Shown piece after piece: positions 42,542 through 51,959 of a DNA stretch of 64,000 bases (the first letter of the stretch is position 1; every line of letters starts with the position of its first letter). This stretch comes from Biomaibacter acetigenes (GTDB lineage Bacteria; Bacillota; Thermosediminibacteria; Thermosediminibacterales; Tepidanaerobacteraceae): assembly GCF_003691585.1 (NCBI RefSeq), contig NZ_CP033169.1, positions 434,001 to 498,000 on the forward strand. The letters run 5' to 3'. The notes below the pieces were generated by a model. The model worked only from the letters and a program-made list of their open reading frames with translations. It did no database searches and had not been told where the DNA came from. The position numbers and the translations under genes were made by a program.

Positions 42542-43747
42542 ATGGCACTAAAAGTAATCAAAGAAAACTGCACCGGCTGCGGGCTCTGCGTGGATGTGTG
42601 TGCCTATAGCGGCATCAAAATAAACGATGAAGGTGTGGCCGAGGTTACCGAAAGTTGTATTTTGTGCGGCCAGTGTGTGGATGTATGCCCCGCCGGAGCA
42701 CTTATGATGGAAGAAAAAAAGGCTACAGTCGAAGATATATCCGACTATAAAGGTGTAATGGTATTTGTGGAGCATGAGTTTGGGAAAATACATTCCGTTT
42801 CATTTGAACTCCTGGGAAAGGGGAGAGAGATAGCCGATAATCTTGGAGTATCCCTTTCAGCCATGTTAATTGGTGCCGAAGGAGACAGTATGGCCCTGGA
42901 AGTGGCCCGGTACGACGTAGATACAATATATGTTTGCAACAGCACATGGTTGAAGGATTATCAGACAAACACCTATGTGGCCGAAGCGGAAAATATAATC
43001 AGGACATATAAGCCAGAAATAGTTCTGATCGGTGCCACCACCCTGGGAAGGGATTTTGCCGGCGCTCTGGCTGCAAGGCTCAAGACCGGTCTTACCGCCG
43101 ACTGCACCGAACTTTCTGTGGATATGGAAAAGCGCCTGCTCCTGCAGACCCGTCCTGCCTTTGGCGGAAACATCATGGCTACCATAATATCTCCTAACAG
43201 AAGGCCTCAAATGGCCACCGTAAGGCCAAAGGTCATGGCCATGCCGGAGCCGGTGAAAAATCCTGATGTACAGATTATCCAGGTACAGCCGGTGTCGGGA
43301 CCCCAGGATATGCTTCTTGACATACTGGAATTCATCCCCGATACCGCCGGAACGGTGAATTTAGCCGATGCTGACATCATAATATCCGGCGGCCGGGGCA
43401 TGAAAGGCCCGGAAAATTTCTCCATGCTCTTTGAACTGGCAGAACTTCTGGGCGGAGCCGTGGGTGCCTCCAGGGCCGCAGTGGACAGCGGATGGATGCC
43501 TTATGCCCATCAGGTGGGGCAGACCGGGAGGACCGTAAGGCCCAAGCTCTACATCGCCTGCGGCATCTCCGGGGCCATCCAGCACCTGGCAGGCATGCAG
43601 ACCTCGGAAAATATTGTGGCCATAAACAAGGACCCCGATGCCCCCATATTCAAGGTGGCCACCTTCGGCATAGTGGGCGACCTTTTCAAAGTAGTGCCGG
43701 AGCTCATCCGACAAATAAAATACAAAAAACAACAGATGGCATCTTGA
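42542..43747 (+). CDS. etfA: Electron transfer flavoprotein, alpha subunit with N-terminal ferredoxin domain
   Basis: A 401-residue EtfA. Residues 1-60 form a two-cluster ferredoxin domain: [15 protein letters not shown] and [16 protein letters not shown], enough for two [4Fe-4S] clusters. The Etf domain follows, with [45 protein letters not shown] and the FAD-binding end [56 protein letters not shown]. Ferredoxin-domain EtfA subunits are known from anaerobes with bifurcating systems. It ends the operon. Confidence 0.94.
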   Translation: MALKVIKENCTGCGLCVDVCAYSGIKINDEGVAEVTESCILCGQCVDVCPAGALMMEEKKATVEDISDYKGVMVFVEHEFGKIHSVSFELLGKGREIADNLGVSLSAMLIGAEGDSMALEVARYDVDTIYVCNSTWLKDYQTNTYVAEAENIIRTYKPEIVLIGATTLGRDFAGALAARLKTGLTADCTELSVDMEKRLLLQTRPAFGGNIMATIISPNRRPQMATVRPKVMAMPEPVKNPDVQIIQVQPVSGPQDMLLDILEFIPDTAGTVNLADADIIISGGRGMKGPENFSMLFELAELLGGAVGASRAAVDSGWMPYAHQVGQTGRTVRPKLYIACGISGAIQHLAGMQTSENIVAINKDPDAPIFKVATFGIVGDLFKVVPELIRQIKYKKQQMAS

Positions 43748-43755
43748 TTTCAAGC

Positions 43756-43787
43756 AAAACCGGACCAAAAAAATTGGTCTGGTTTTT
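43756..43787 (+). terminator. Terminator of the beta-oxidation operon
   Basis: AAACCGGACCAA and TTGGTCTGGTTTTT form a stem with one mismatch and a poly-T end, shortly after the etfA stop. Confidence 0.85.
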
Positions 43788-43802
43788 AATTTAACATATT
43801 CC

Positions 43803-43931
43803 TGGATGAATCTTTGAAAGCTTATGAAATAGTGTATCCCGCAGCGGGAGATGTAAACGCAGCCGTTGCCATGACCGTGGAAGAGATGGCAGAGCTTTTT
43901 AATAATAACTGGGTGAACGTTACCCTGTAGT
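43803..43931 (+). pseudogene. Unidentified 3' gene fragment
   Basis: An open frame with no start codon or ribosome site reads LDESLKAYEIVYPAAGDVNA, then AVAMTVEEMAELFNNNWVNVTL and a stop. The codon pattern looks coding, so it may be the tail of a lost gene. I do not recognise the family. Confidence 0.35.
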
Positions 43932-44020
43932 GAAAAAATTTAAGAAAAAAGGACAAATTACCCCAAAATTTTTATTTTACGTTGCGGAAATATATAACAA
44001 AAAAAGAGGAGGAATTTTCC

Positions 44021-44911
44021 ATGAAAAAGTTTCTGGCTTTAGTTATGATGTTTCTTCTTGTCCTAACAAGCAGTTCTATGGTCTTTGCAAAGGGGAGTGA
44101 AACTAAATACCTGGAGAAGAACCAGATTCAAAATCAGGAACAAATTCAGGAACAAAATCAAATCAGAGAAGAAGAGGAACAGGAAAAAAGTCAGGATATA
44201 GAAAATAATGGAGATATCACCGAAAATCAAGATATCAATAATAGCGACAATGAGGACGGGAATAAATTAAAACTTAATGAAAAGGTAAAGGAAAAGGTAA
44301 AAAACGAGATCGAAAACAAAACCCAAAATCAAGGCGATGAAAGTGAATTGCAAATTGAAGAAAAGTTGCAGGAGTTAAAATCGGAATTTAAGAATTCGTT
44401 AAAGGATAAGGAAAAAAGAAAAGAAATCTTAAAGCAGATTCGCGAACTTAAAAAACAGCAAAATGATAATACAACTGGCGTTTTTGTAAACGGTGAAGAA
44501 CTGAAATTTGATACGCCGCCCGTAATAAAAGAAGGTAGGGTTTTAATCCCTGTTAGAGCTGTGGTCAATGCTCTTGGTGCAGAAGTTAAATGGGACCAGG
44601 AAACAAAAACCGTTACAATAACGAAGGATGGGAAAACCGTAATATTGCAGTTAGAATCAAAAACGGCCATTGTTGACGGCCAGGAAGTTAAGCTGGATGT
44701 GCCTGCGGGAATTCAAAACGGCCGGACCATAGTTCCTTTGAGGTTTATAATGCAGGCCTTTAACTCCAATGTTGAATGGGATGGAGAAGATAATACCGTA
44801 ATCATCGATGATTCTGAACAAGACATGACGGATTCCACCGACGAAACACTATCTTCAGAAACCGTTCCTGAGGCCTCCGAAAGCGGGACAACGCAGACTA
44901 ATGCTCAATAG
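44021..44911 (+). CDS. Secreted copper-amine-oxidase-N-domain (stalk) protein
   Basis: A 296-residue exported protein. Signal peptide: MKKFLALVMMFLLVLTSSSMVFAKG. Residues about 30-150 are a Gln/Asn/Glu/Lys-rich low-complexity region. Then follow two Copper_amine_oxidN-type repeats (FVNGEELKFDTPPVIKEGRVLIPVRAVVNALGAEVKWD and AIVDGQEVKLDVPAGIQNGRTIVPLRFIMQAFNSNVEWD), a fold common in envelope proteins of Clostridia, and a Ser/Thr/Glu-rich tail. The ATG at 44021 is chosen for AGGAGGA and the signal peptide. Function unknown. Confidence 0.88.
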   Translation: MKKFLALVMMFLLVLTSSSMVFAKGSETKYLEKNQIQNQEQIQEQNQIREEEEQEKSQDIENNGDITENQDINNSDNEDGNKLKLNEKVKEKVKNEIENKTQNQGDESELQIEEKLQELKSEFKNSLKDKEKRKEILKQIRELKKQQNDNTTGVFVNGEELKFDTPPVIKEGRVLIPVRAVVNALGAEVKWDQETKTVTITKDGKTVILQLESKTAIVDGQEVKLDVPAGIQNGRTIVPLRFIMQAFNSNVEWDGEDNTVIIDDSEQDMTDSTDETLSSETVPEASESGTTQTNAQ

Positions 44912-45014
44912 AATTTTAAAGTAACACCTTAACATGCTGCAAACACAGTAAATCAATGGAAAATCTACCAGAGGGTATTTTTACATAAATATAGACAAAT
45001 TAAATTCAGAAGAT

Positions 45015-45043
45015 AAAACCTCGCTTTGCCGAGGTTTTTTTTT
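45015..45043 (+). terminator. Strong intrinsic terminator
   Basis: AAAACCTCG-CTTTG-CCGAGGTT is followed by nine T. It separates the stalk-protein gene from the signalling genes. The 44912-45241 gap holds nothing else recognised. Confidence 0.9.
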
Positions 45044-45241
45044 GATATTTTCGGTATGCAAATTTATTTTATATAGATTGTAAAAACAAAGATTGTAAAA
45101 ACATGATGATATTTGTTAAAGAATATAGTAAAATTAGCATATACAGCCGGCACATTTACAATAAAGACCTGAAAATAGAAAAGAACAACTATATTTTGCA
45201 AATAATAAAATTATTTTACTATACGGGAGGTTTTATTAATA

Positions 45242-45714
45242 ATGAAAGATGTCGTAATTTCAAGACTTGGTGAATTCGTGGAGGAACTGGCAAAAGAAGA
45301 TGAAAAGAAAAAGCATGGGAGGATTTTCTGGTAGACTTTGCCGAAGTTTGTGAAAAAGCGAATTTTAAAGAAGAATTGAAAGCCCCCATTTCCAATCTTC
45401 TGCAGCATATAAGCGAAAAGGAACTGTCGGACGGCGTAGGACTTTTACACGCTAAAATAGAAAATTTTCCCATAGTCGATGTTTATAAGGTGCTCACAGA
45501 AGTGCTCGGAGATATGAATAGGGAAAATCAGATGCGGATAACAGAACTCCGTGATATCCTTGCCGAACTTGCCACCCCGATTATACGGCTAGAGGGAATG
45601 CAGAGGAAGACTAGGGTTGTGCCTGAGGGGGCGGCGGAAAAGGTAGTGCGGGATTTTGCAATTAGAGAAGATGACGCAAGCGTTTTAATAGCAAGAGGAG
45701 GGATAGGGCTGTGA
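45242..45714 (+). CDS. Hypothetical RsbR-like signalling protein (frameshifted)
   Basis: A helical protein of about 157 residues once one base is added to the A-run at 45308-45312. The N-terminal piece MKDVVISRLGEFVEELAKED then continues as WEDFLVDFAEVCEKANFKEEL and ISNLLQHISEKELSDGVGLL. The end ITELRDILAELATPIIRLEG recalls the linker and first strand of RsbR/STAS proteins, but no full STAS domain follows, so this is only a suggestion. GGGAGG precedes the ATG. Its stop overlaps the GTG of the diguanylate cyclase gene, so it is coupled to c-di-GMP signalling. Confidence 0.55.
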
Positions 45715-46514
45715 GCGATTTAAAGAATTTTACTGTTGAATATAAAAACTATCTTTCCCAGTTTATTTTAAGGGGCGGACAGGACGACGTGCTGTTTGAG
45801 GCCTACCAGAATCTGATAAAACTGCTCGACGAGTCGTCTGCCCAGGCGGCAAACCTCCTGGATATTCACAACCAGGTTTTGAAAGATGTGCTTAATATAA
45901 GAAATGACAATGATATGGTCCAGTGGATATATATAGAAAGAGCTACGGAATTCCTCGCCCAGATACTTATTGCGACGGATGCCCTGCTTCTGTCTTTAAA
46001 AGAGAGTGTCGAAAGAGATCCTCTGACGGGACTTTATAACAGGCTGGCCATCGAAAAGATGCTGTCAAAGCTGTGGGCGAATGCTCAGATTTCAAAAACC
46101 CCCCTTACTGTGGCGATGCTAGATCTAGACAATTTCAAAGATGTTAATGACAGTTACGGCCATATAGTCGGGGATGAACTTCTGAAAGAAACAAGTTCTA
46201 TTATAAAGAAGAGCCTTAGGGATGGAGACGTGGTAATGAGGTATGGGGGAGAAGAATTCATTATTTTGTTGCCGGAAACGGACGGCAGAGGAGCGAAAAA
46301 GCCGCTTGAGAGGATAAGAAAGCGGATAGAGGATGGAGTGTTTACAGAAGCTAAGATAAAAGTTACCGCCAGCATAGGTGCGGCTGTGTATCCGGATAAT
46401 CGTCCTTTAAGTGTGGATGAAATAATAGAATTTGCAGATGCCGCGATGTACGAGGCTAAAGCAAGAGGGAAGAACAGGCTCATCTTTTACGGCCGGCTGA
46501 GCAGCGAAAAATAG
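45711..46514 (+). CDS. GGDEF diguanylate cyclase
   Basis: A 267-residue protein that makes cyclic di-GMP. The GGDEF domain starts at DPLTGLYNRLAIEKML and has VAMLDLDNFKDVNDSYGH and the active site MRYGGEEFIILLPETD (residues ~178-182). An intact inhibitory I-site, RDGD, lies five residues before GGEEF. The N-terminal ~100 residues (EYKNYLSQFIL..., LLDIHNQVLKDVL) resemble the helical RsbU N-terminal domain that binds a partner kinase; that is inference. The GTG start overlaps the previous stop. The soluble protein has no membrane segment. Confidence 0.9.
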   Translation: MSDLKNFTVEYKNYLSQFILRGGQDDVLFEAYQNLIKLLDESSAQAANLLDIHNQVLKDVLNIRNDNDMVQWIYIERATEFLAQILIATDALLLSLKESVERDPLTGLYNRLAIEKMLSKLWANAQISKTPLTVAMLDLDNFKDVNDSYGHIVGDELLKETSSIIKKSLRDGDVVMRYGGEEFIILLPETDGRGAKKPLERIRKRIEDGVFTEAKIKVTASIGAAVYPDNRPLSVDEIIEFADAAMYEAKARGKNRLIFYGRLSSEK

Positions 46515-46532
46515 TTGGAGAGGTGTGCTTAA

Positions 46533-47888
46533 ATGGAAGATAATTTTAAAGATCGACACATTATTCTGCCGCAAGTTCCGCCGGATGCCGGTTTAAGAGA
46601 AGTGGCGGGAAAATTACTGGACAGTGAAGGAAACCTGGTAATTGTGGGGAAAGAGGGAGAAGGTGCTCAGGGGTATATAGACTGCAAGTCGATAATAAAA
46701 TGGCTTCTTATGGGAGATGAAAGTGCAAAAATTACAGCCGGAGACATTGCTGTTTTGATAAAAGACGAGGATAGAGTGGAATTGTCCGGAGATATAGAGA
46801 GAATTATTGAAAGAATAAGTAAATGCGGAGAAATGCCGTTATTTGCCGGCGAAGGCGGAAGGTTAGCGGGCGGACTTTCACTGCAAAAGATGATAGCCGA
46901 GCTTGCCAGGTCTCACAGTGAAGAAAAGCAGAAGAGGACTGATATAGAGCATTTGATAGACATGATAATAGAGGTCCTGCCATTTGGGGTTGCACTGGTT
47001 TCCAGGGAAGGTGAGGTCATAAAGGCCAATGAGCTTGCAAGAAAAATAATGTTAGAAAATACTATAGGTGCCGAAGAAATGGAGGCAATAATAAAAGGTA
47101 ATTACCACAGCAGGGTATTCATAAGTAAAATGGGAACTTATTTTAAAGTTGCAGCGACCCTTTTAAAAGAGTCAAATTCCATTCTTATTGTTTATATAGA
47201 TGTTACAGTTGAGTATACCCTGATGGAAAAACTGAGAAACGCTCAGGGGGAAGTGGAAACGGCGTTCTCAGTGATGCTTCCAGACCAGCGGATTGAGGCA
47301 CGGTTAAAATCAATAGTAGAGTATATGGATGAATATGACGAAAGCACAGGCATGATAAAGATAACCGGTATTATCAAACAGGGCTGTTACAGGCATATCA
47401 TAAATATGCTCAAATTGATAGCAGATGCCTTTGGACAGGGTCTGATGGAACTGCCGGGCATGGATAAGAATACGCTTGTTCAGGCTACCATAATGCATGA
47501 TATCGGGAAGGTGCAGCCGGATTTGAAGATAGGAGATGCGGTAAATCCAAAAGAAGTATTCGAAAAGGGCTTTCTCCATGCATTTCGGGGAGCTTCTTTA
47601 AGCAAGTCGCTGTATGACATAAACGATGAAATATATTATATGATAAAATATCATCATCACGCGGAGAATGAATTGCCGGCCGATTTTCCGGATTACCTGT
47701 TACCCATGCACAGGTTTTTCAGATTGATTGACGGTCTTTCTGCCGGAATTACCCGCAGGGGTTCTAAAGTTGTAATGAAGGTAAAAGGTACAAGAATTTA
47801 TGTGAAAGAAGAAAGCAGTTTTCCGTATTATAATCAGGAAATAGAGATGGATATTTATACGGGATTCTTCGTCAACCATAAGTTGTAA
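46533..47888 (+). CDS. CBS-like/PAS/HD-domain signalling phosphohydrolase
   Basis: A 451-residue soluble protein. The N-terminal part (GNLVIVGKEGEGAQGYIDCKSIIKWLL) looks like half of a CBS domain pair. A PAS-like segment follows (EVLPFGVALVSREGEVIKANELARKIM). The C-terminal HD domain shows TIMHDIGKVQPDLKIG and YYMIKYHHHAENELPADFP, close to HD-GYP-type architecture but without a clear GYP. It lies 18 bases after the cyclase gene, so it may degrade c-di-GMP or a related nucleotide. That role is inferred from context. Confidence 0.75.
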   Translation: MEDNFKDRHIILPQVPPDAGLREVAGKLLDSEGNLVIVGKEGEGAQGYIDCKSIIKWLLMGDESAKITAGDIAVLIKDEDRVELSGDIERIIERISKCGEMPLFAGEGGRLAGGLSLQKMIAELARSHSEEKQKRTDIEHLIDMIIEVLPFGVALVSREGEVIKANELARKIMLENTIGAEEMEAIIKGNYHSRVFISKMGTYFKVAATLLKESNSILIVYIDVTVEYTLMEKLRNAQGEVETAFSVMLPDQRIEARLKSIVEYMDEYDESTGMIKITGIIKQGCYRHIINMLKLIADAFGQGLMELPGMDKNTLVQATIMHDIGKVQPDLKIGDAVNPKEVFEKGFLHAFRGASLSKSLYDINDEIYYMIKYHHHAENELPADFPDYLLPMHRFFRLIDGLSAGITRRGSKVVMKVKGTRIYVKEESSFPYYNQEIEMDIYTGFFVNHKL

Positions 47889-47930
47889 AGGGCCGGGGAA
47901 TTTTGATGATGAGGGGGGAGACCCCCTCTA

Positions 47931-47959
47931 TTTAAGTTGGATCATTAAGTTGGATCATT
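47931..47959 (+). repeat. Short direct repeat
   Basis: TAAGTTGGATCATT occurs twice within 29 bp, just before the poly-A tract. No function is evident. Confidence 0.5.
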
Positions 47960-47985
47960 TCGATTCCAAATAATATTTTAAAATT

Positions 47986-48043
<58 letters not shown>

Positions 48044-48142
48044 AAATTATAAAATTCATAAAATTATAGAAGGATTTTGGTAAAATATGTCGAATATCAA
48101 ACTCAGAATTTTAACCCATAGTCTTTTGGAGGGATTAATTGG

Positions 48143-49834
48143 GTGGAAGGAATATCGGTAAATGATGCATATATAATTCTAAAAAATGTAGGCGTTCTTT
48201 GGGTAGCCGGTAAAAACGGCGGAGACAAATTTATAAAATCGGTTACCATCATAGAAAAACCCGATGACTTTAAATGGTTGCAGGGAGGAGAGATGATTCT
48301 TGCAACTTTGCAGGAAGGGATAATGAATTTTTTTATAAAGGCTCAAGAGAGGCATGCTGTTTGTGCTGGTATTCGTTTGCACAATGACCGATTCTCTAAT
48401 ATCCCGGAAGAAGTGCGGATGTTGGCAGACAGTCTAAACTTTCCTCTGTTTGTAATAAATAAAAATGTGCCAAATTCGATGATATTAAAAAAATTATACA
48501 GTGCTATTTTGAGTCATGAAAAACTTGCACTTGAGAAATACAGGGAAATAATTTTATCGACTAATGAATTTTTGTTTTCTCACACAGAAGCTGATAAAAT
48601 ACTTGAAAGATTAGCCCGGATTATAAATAATAGCATTGTTCTCCTAGACGAGAATTTCAGACAAGTAAGCTCCGCCCTGAATATGGGTAAATACGCTGAC
48701 TTAATCAGTAACAAACAGAATGAGTTGTGCGAACTAATCAAGAGGTATGTGGAGATTTGCGGGTATTTTGGGCTGAATAAAAAGGCAGGTGAGGTGAATT
48801 TTTTATCACTGAACGAGAGAATTCTTGTTGTATTCTCCTTTATTCCTTTAAAGATGCTTGAAGGAAACTATGTAATTTTTACGGCGGTCGATAAGGGCAT
48901 CACTCAGGATGAGATCGAGCTATATAAAATTGCATTTTCCAGTGCGGCAATGGCCTTGGGCAATTACGGAGTTGGTAACGAAGAAGCCGCAGGAAGGGGA
49001 AAGCTTCGTGAATCGTTAAATTACGAACTTTTTTGTAAATTATTAAATCATACCGATGATTTCGGAGAATTGCTCGTCAATAGATTCGAAAAGACAGGGT
49101 TTAATCTATTAGATAGAAATTTCATTGCTATTTTCGAGATAAAATCTGATGATTCCTGCAAAACATTAAACAAAAACGAAAGAAATAATAATGATGTGAA
49201 GAAAAAGCTGAATAATATTTTCAGAAAAAACCTAAAAGATCGAAGTTCGCTTTTGGTGCCGAAGGACAATGAGTGGGTACTGCTTATCGGTTTTAGCGAG
49301 GACGAATGTGCAAAGGATGTACTGTATAAAAAGGCATTCCAAGAAATATTCGACCACCTGATAGTTGAAATCAATAATATGAATTTGAATACCTCTTTAT
49401 CTGCAGGGGTTAGTTCCTCGACGAAAAATATTGCCGGCATTAAGAAAGCCTATATGGAAGCCGGCATAGCAAAAGAGATAGGGAAGAGGGTCCGGAGTGG
49501 TGAAAATATCTTCTTCTATGAGGACCTTGGAATATATAAATTTTTATCCATCCCGGACAAGGATGAAATCTTAAAAGATAAAAGGATTCGGAGCATTTAT
49601 GAGTATGATAAAAAAAACAATGCAAGCCTAATAGACACATTGGATGCTTTTATGGATACCAATGGCAGGATAAAGGATACAGCAAAAAAGATTTTTACTC
49701 ATCCAAATACTGTAAAATACAGGCTGAATAAGATAAAGGAACTAGCCGGAGAAGAAATTTTGAAAAATGATAACAAAAGGCTTTACTACCATATAATGGT
49801 AAAAGCCCTTAAATTGATTTTAAAAAAAGCTTAA
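48143..49834 (+). CDS. PucR-family transcriptional regulator
   Basis: A 563-residue regulator. The N-terminal PucR sensor domain (SVNDAYIILKNVGVLWVAGKNGGDKFIKSVTIIEKPDDFKWLQGGEMILATL) is typical. A central degenerate GGDEF-like region (SLSAGVSSSTKNIAGIKKAYMEAGIAKEIGKR) and the C-terminal helix-turn-helix (LIDTLDAFMDTNGRIKDTAKKIFTHPNTVKYRLNKIKELAG) complete the family plan. Regulators of this family often control purine or amino acid use. GTG 48143 follows GGAGGG. The target here is unknown; the chemosensory operon lies directly downstream. Confidence 0.9.
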   Translation: MEGISVNDAYIILKNVGVLWVAGKNGGDKFIKSVTIIEKPDDFKWLQGGEMILATLQEGIMNFFIKAQERHAVCAGIRLHNDRFSNIPEEVRMLADSLNFPLFVINKNVPNSMILKKLYSAILSHEKLALEKYREIILSTNEFLFSHTEADKILERLARIINNSIVLLDENFRQVSSALNMGKYADLISNKQNELCELIKRYVEICGYFGLNKKAGEVNFLSLNERILVVFSFIPLKMLEGNYVIFTAVDKGITQDEIELYKIAFSSAAMALGNYGVGNEEAAGRGKLRESLNYELFCKLLNHTDDFGELLVNRFEKTGFNLLDRNFIAIFEIKSDDSCKTLNKNERNNNDVKKKLNNIFRKNLKDRSSLLVPKDNEWVLLIGFSEDECAKDVLYKKAFQEIFDHLIVEINNMNLNTSLSAGVSSSTKNIAGIKKAYMEAGIAKEIGKRVRSGENIFFYEDLGIYKFLSIPDKDEILKDKRIRSIYEYDKKNNASLIDTLDAFMDTNGRIKDTAKKIFTHPNTVKYRLNKIKELAGEEILKNDNKRLYYHIMVKALKLILKKA

Positions 49835-49964
49835 TAAGCCAATACCGTATATTTGGCCGAAATCGATAAAGGCCATTTTTGTTTTTTTAAGATATATGCT
49901 TTTTCTTACAAATTTCCTATAATATCTAAAAAATATTGTAAAAAACAGGAGGTTATGCGGGAAT

Positions 49965-51923
49965 ATGCCGGAAAAAAATTTTAAGACACTTGCCCCATTA
50001 AGCGGGGAAAGCACAGATACCGTAAGGATTGAAAAAACTGGTGTAAACCAGGCGGAAACAGCAGGGCGCAATATAGACAGGAAGCAGCTTGAAATGCAGA
50101 GGAAAAAGGCGCGCACCTTTGCAAAGAAACAGCAGGCAGCGGAAAGGATTGCGGCTGCCACCGAAGAGTTGTCATCGGGTGTGGAGGAAGCCTCAGGAGC
50201 AGTAGAAGAACTGAGGTCTTCCATGGAACAGATTGCCAGCGGAGCAGAGGAAGCGAGCAAAGCGACCCAGGAGTCACTGGCGGCCATTGAGCAGATAACA
50301 AAAGGATCAGAGCGGGCAGCGGAAAATGCCAGGCAGGCACTGGACCGAGGGAAGGCCATTCAAACGCTTATTGAAAAAACTGCTGAAGACATAGAAAAGC
50401 TTGTAGAAGGTGTTAACAAGGCATCTTCTAAAAATGAGGAGTCGGCAAAGCTTGTAGCACAGCTGGAAAAGCAGGCGGAAAACATAGGCAATATAATTAA
50501 GACGGTTGTCAGAATAGCCGATCAGACCAATTTACTGGCGTTAAATGCGGCAATTGAAGCGGCTCGGGCCGGAGAGCACGGTAAGGGATTCGCTGTGGTG
50601 GCCGATGAAGTAAGGGTGCTGGCGGAGACTTCTGAAAAGGCGGCTAATGACATAAGAGAAGTTGTAAATAGCATTCAGCAGGAAGTAAAGGTCGTAGTAG
50701 ATGCTATTAATGATTCGGCGGCTCAAGCGCGCTCTCAGGTGGAAAAAGGAAAATCAATAAATGAAGACCTGATTTCTGTTATCAGGGCAATGGAAGAAGT
50801 CATAAAAGCTGCAGCCATAATAAATGATCTCAGCCGCCAGTCGCTGCAGGCTGTCCAGGAATTCCAGAAGGGAGCAGAAATAATCGCAAGCGGCGCCGAG
50901 GAGCAGGCCAAAGCGACGCAGGAATCCCTCCAGGCGATAGACCAGCAGACAAAAGCCCTTTCTGACATAAGTCAGGCAGCCGCGGAACTTGCTGAAATGG
51001 CAGAGGAATTGAAAGATTCAACCGATACTCAAAAATCGTCGGAGAGCCTTGCGGCTGCGGCAGAAGAACTTTCTGCTGCTATTGAAGAAGCAAGCAAATC
51101 GGCAGACCAGATCATGGTGGCCCTTTCGCAGATATCCAGAGGTAGTGAACAGCAGGCAGGGGCGGCTGAAGAATCTTCCGGAGCCGCGGCGCAGATAGAA
51201 AAAGGGATGAAGACAATCAGCGAAGAGGCCCAGTCGTCCTTAAACAGGGTTAAAGAACTATCAGAATTGCTTGAGCGCAATAAAGCAAATGTAGATATGC
51301 TGATTTCCGGGATTTTGGATGCCATGAATGCAGGTAAACAAAATATTGAAAAGATAAAGACACTGGAATCCAGAGCTAAAGAAATCGATAAGATTGTGGA
51401 TACCATCGCTACAGTCGGTATTCAGACGAATATGCTTGCCGTAAGTGGAGCTATAGAGGCGGCAAGAGCAGGAGAATATGGCAAGGGTTTTGCGGTTGTA
51501 GCATCGGATATCAGAAATTTGGCTCAGGACAGCGCACGCAATGCTGAACAGATAAAAGAGCTTGTAAAGTCTATACAGGAACAGATAAAGATTGTACTGA
51601 TGGATACGGAAGCAATAAGCGAGTCTACAGTTCAGGAGGTAGAAAAAGCAAAAAAGACTTCAAAGGATCTTGATCAGATAGAAAAAGACATGAAAGCTAT
51701 ATCAAAAGGTACGGAAGAAATTGGTGAAGAAGCAAGGCAGAGCGTTCTGGCCATTGAGGAGGCAAAAAAAGGTGTTCAGCAGATTGCGTCTGCTGCAGAA
51801 GAGGCGTCCAGAGCCGCACAGGAAGCGGCTGCGGCAGGCAAGCAGCAGGCGGAAGGCGTGAGAGAACTTTCAAGAGCAATTGAGGAGATTGCGGCGTTGG
51901 CTGATGAACTGCAGCAGTCTTGA
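49965..51923 (+). CDS. Soluble double-hairpin methyl-accepting chemotaxis protein
   Basis: A 652-residue receptor-like protein without any membrane segment or sensor domain. It is almost all coiled coil with Ala/Glu/Gln heptads and contains two separate signalling tips: [20 protein letters not shown] (about residues 180-200) and [23 protein letters not shown] (about 480-500), each followed by the GKGFAVVA return strand. The second tip is diverged (AVSGAIEAA in place of ALNAAIEAA). Methylation-like EE/QE pairs flank both. It begins the chemosensory operon (MCP-CheW-CheB-HEAT-CheR-CheA-Hpt) and probably organises a cytoplasmic array. Input unknown. AGGAGGT is upstream. Confidence 0.9.
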   Translation: MPEKNFKTLAPLSGESTDTVRIEKTGVNQAETAGRNIDRKQLEMQRKKARTFAKKQQAAERIAAATEELSSGVEEASGAVEELRSSMEQIASGAEEASKATQESLAAIEQITKGSERAAENARQALDRGKAIQTLIEKTAEDIEKLVEGVNKASSKNEESAKLVAQLEKQAENIGNIIKTVVRIADQTNLLALNAAIEAARAGEHGKGFAVVADEVRVLAETSEKAANDIREVVNSIQQEVKVVVDAINDSAAQARSQVEKGKSINEDLISVIRAMEEVIKAAAIINDLSRQSLQAVQEFQKGAEIIASGAEEQAKATQESLQAIDQQTKALSDISQAAAELAEMAEELKDSTDTQKSSESLAAAAEELSAAIEEASKSADQIMVALSQISRGSEQQAGAAEESSGAAAQIEKGMKTISEEAQSSLNRVKELSELLERNKANVDMLISGILDAMNAGKQNIEKIKTLESRAKEIDKIVDTIATVGIQTNMLAVSGAIEAARAGEYGKGFAVVASDIRNLAQDSARNAEQIKELVKSIQEQIKIVLMDTEAISESTVQEVEKAKKTSKDLDQIEKDMKAISKGTEEIGEEARQSVLAIEEAKKGVQQIASAAEEASRAAQEAAAAGKQQAEGVRELSRAIEEIAALADELQQS

Positions 51924-51959
51924 GTTCTGAAAAGAATTAATTGATAGGGTGATAATTTT

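Noticed and set aside
43761-43931. Fragment after etfA considered as a complete small gene
   Set aside because: No start codon with a ribosome site was found, and the terminator of the operon lies just before it.
49855-49862. GCCGAAAT as the -10 of a sigma-28 motility promoter before the receptor gene
   Set aside because: No TAAA-type -35 element lies at the needed distance, and the -10 differs from GCCGATAA.
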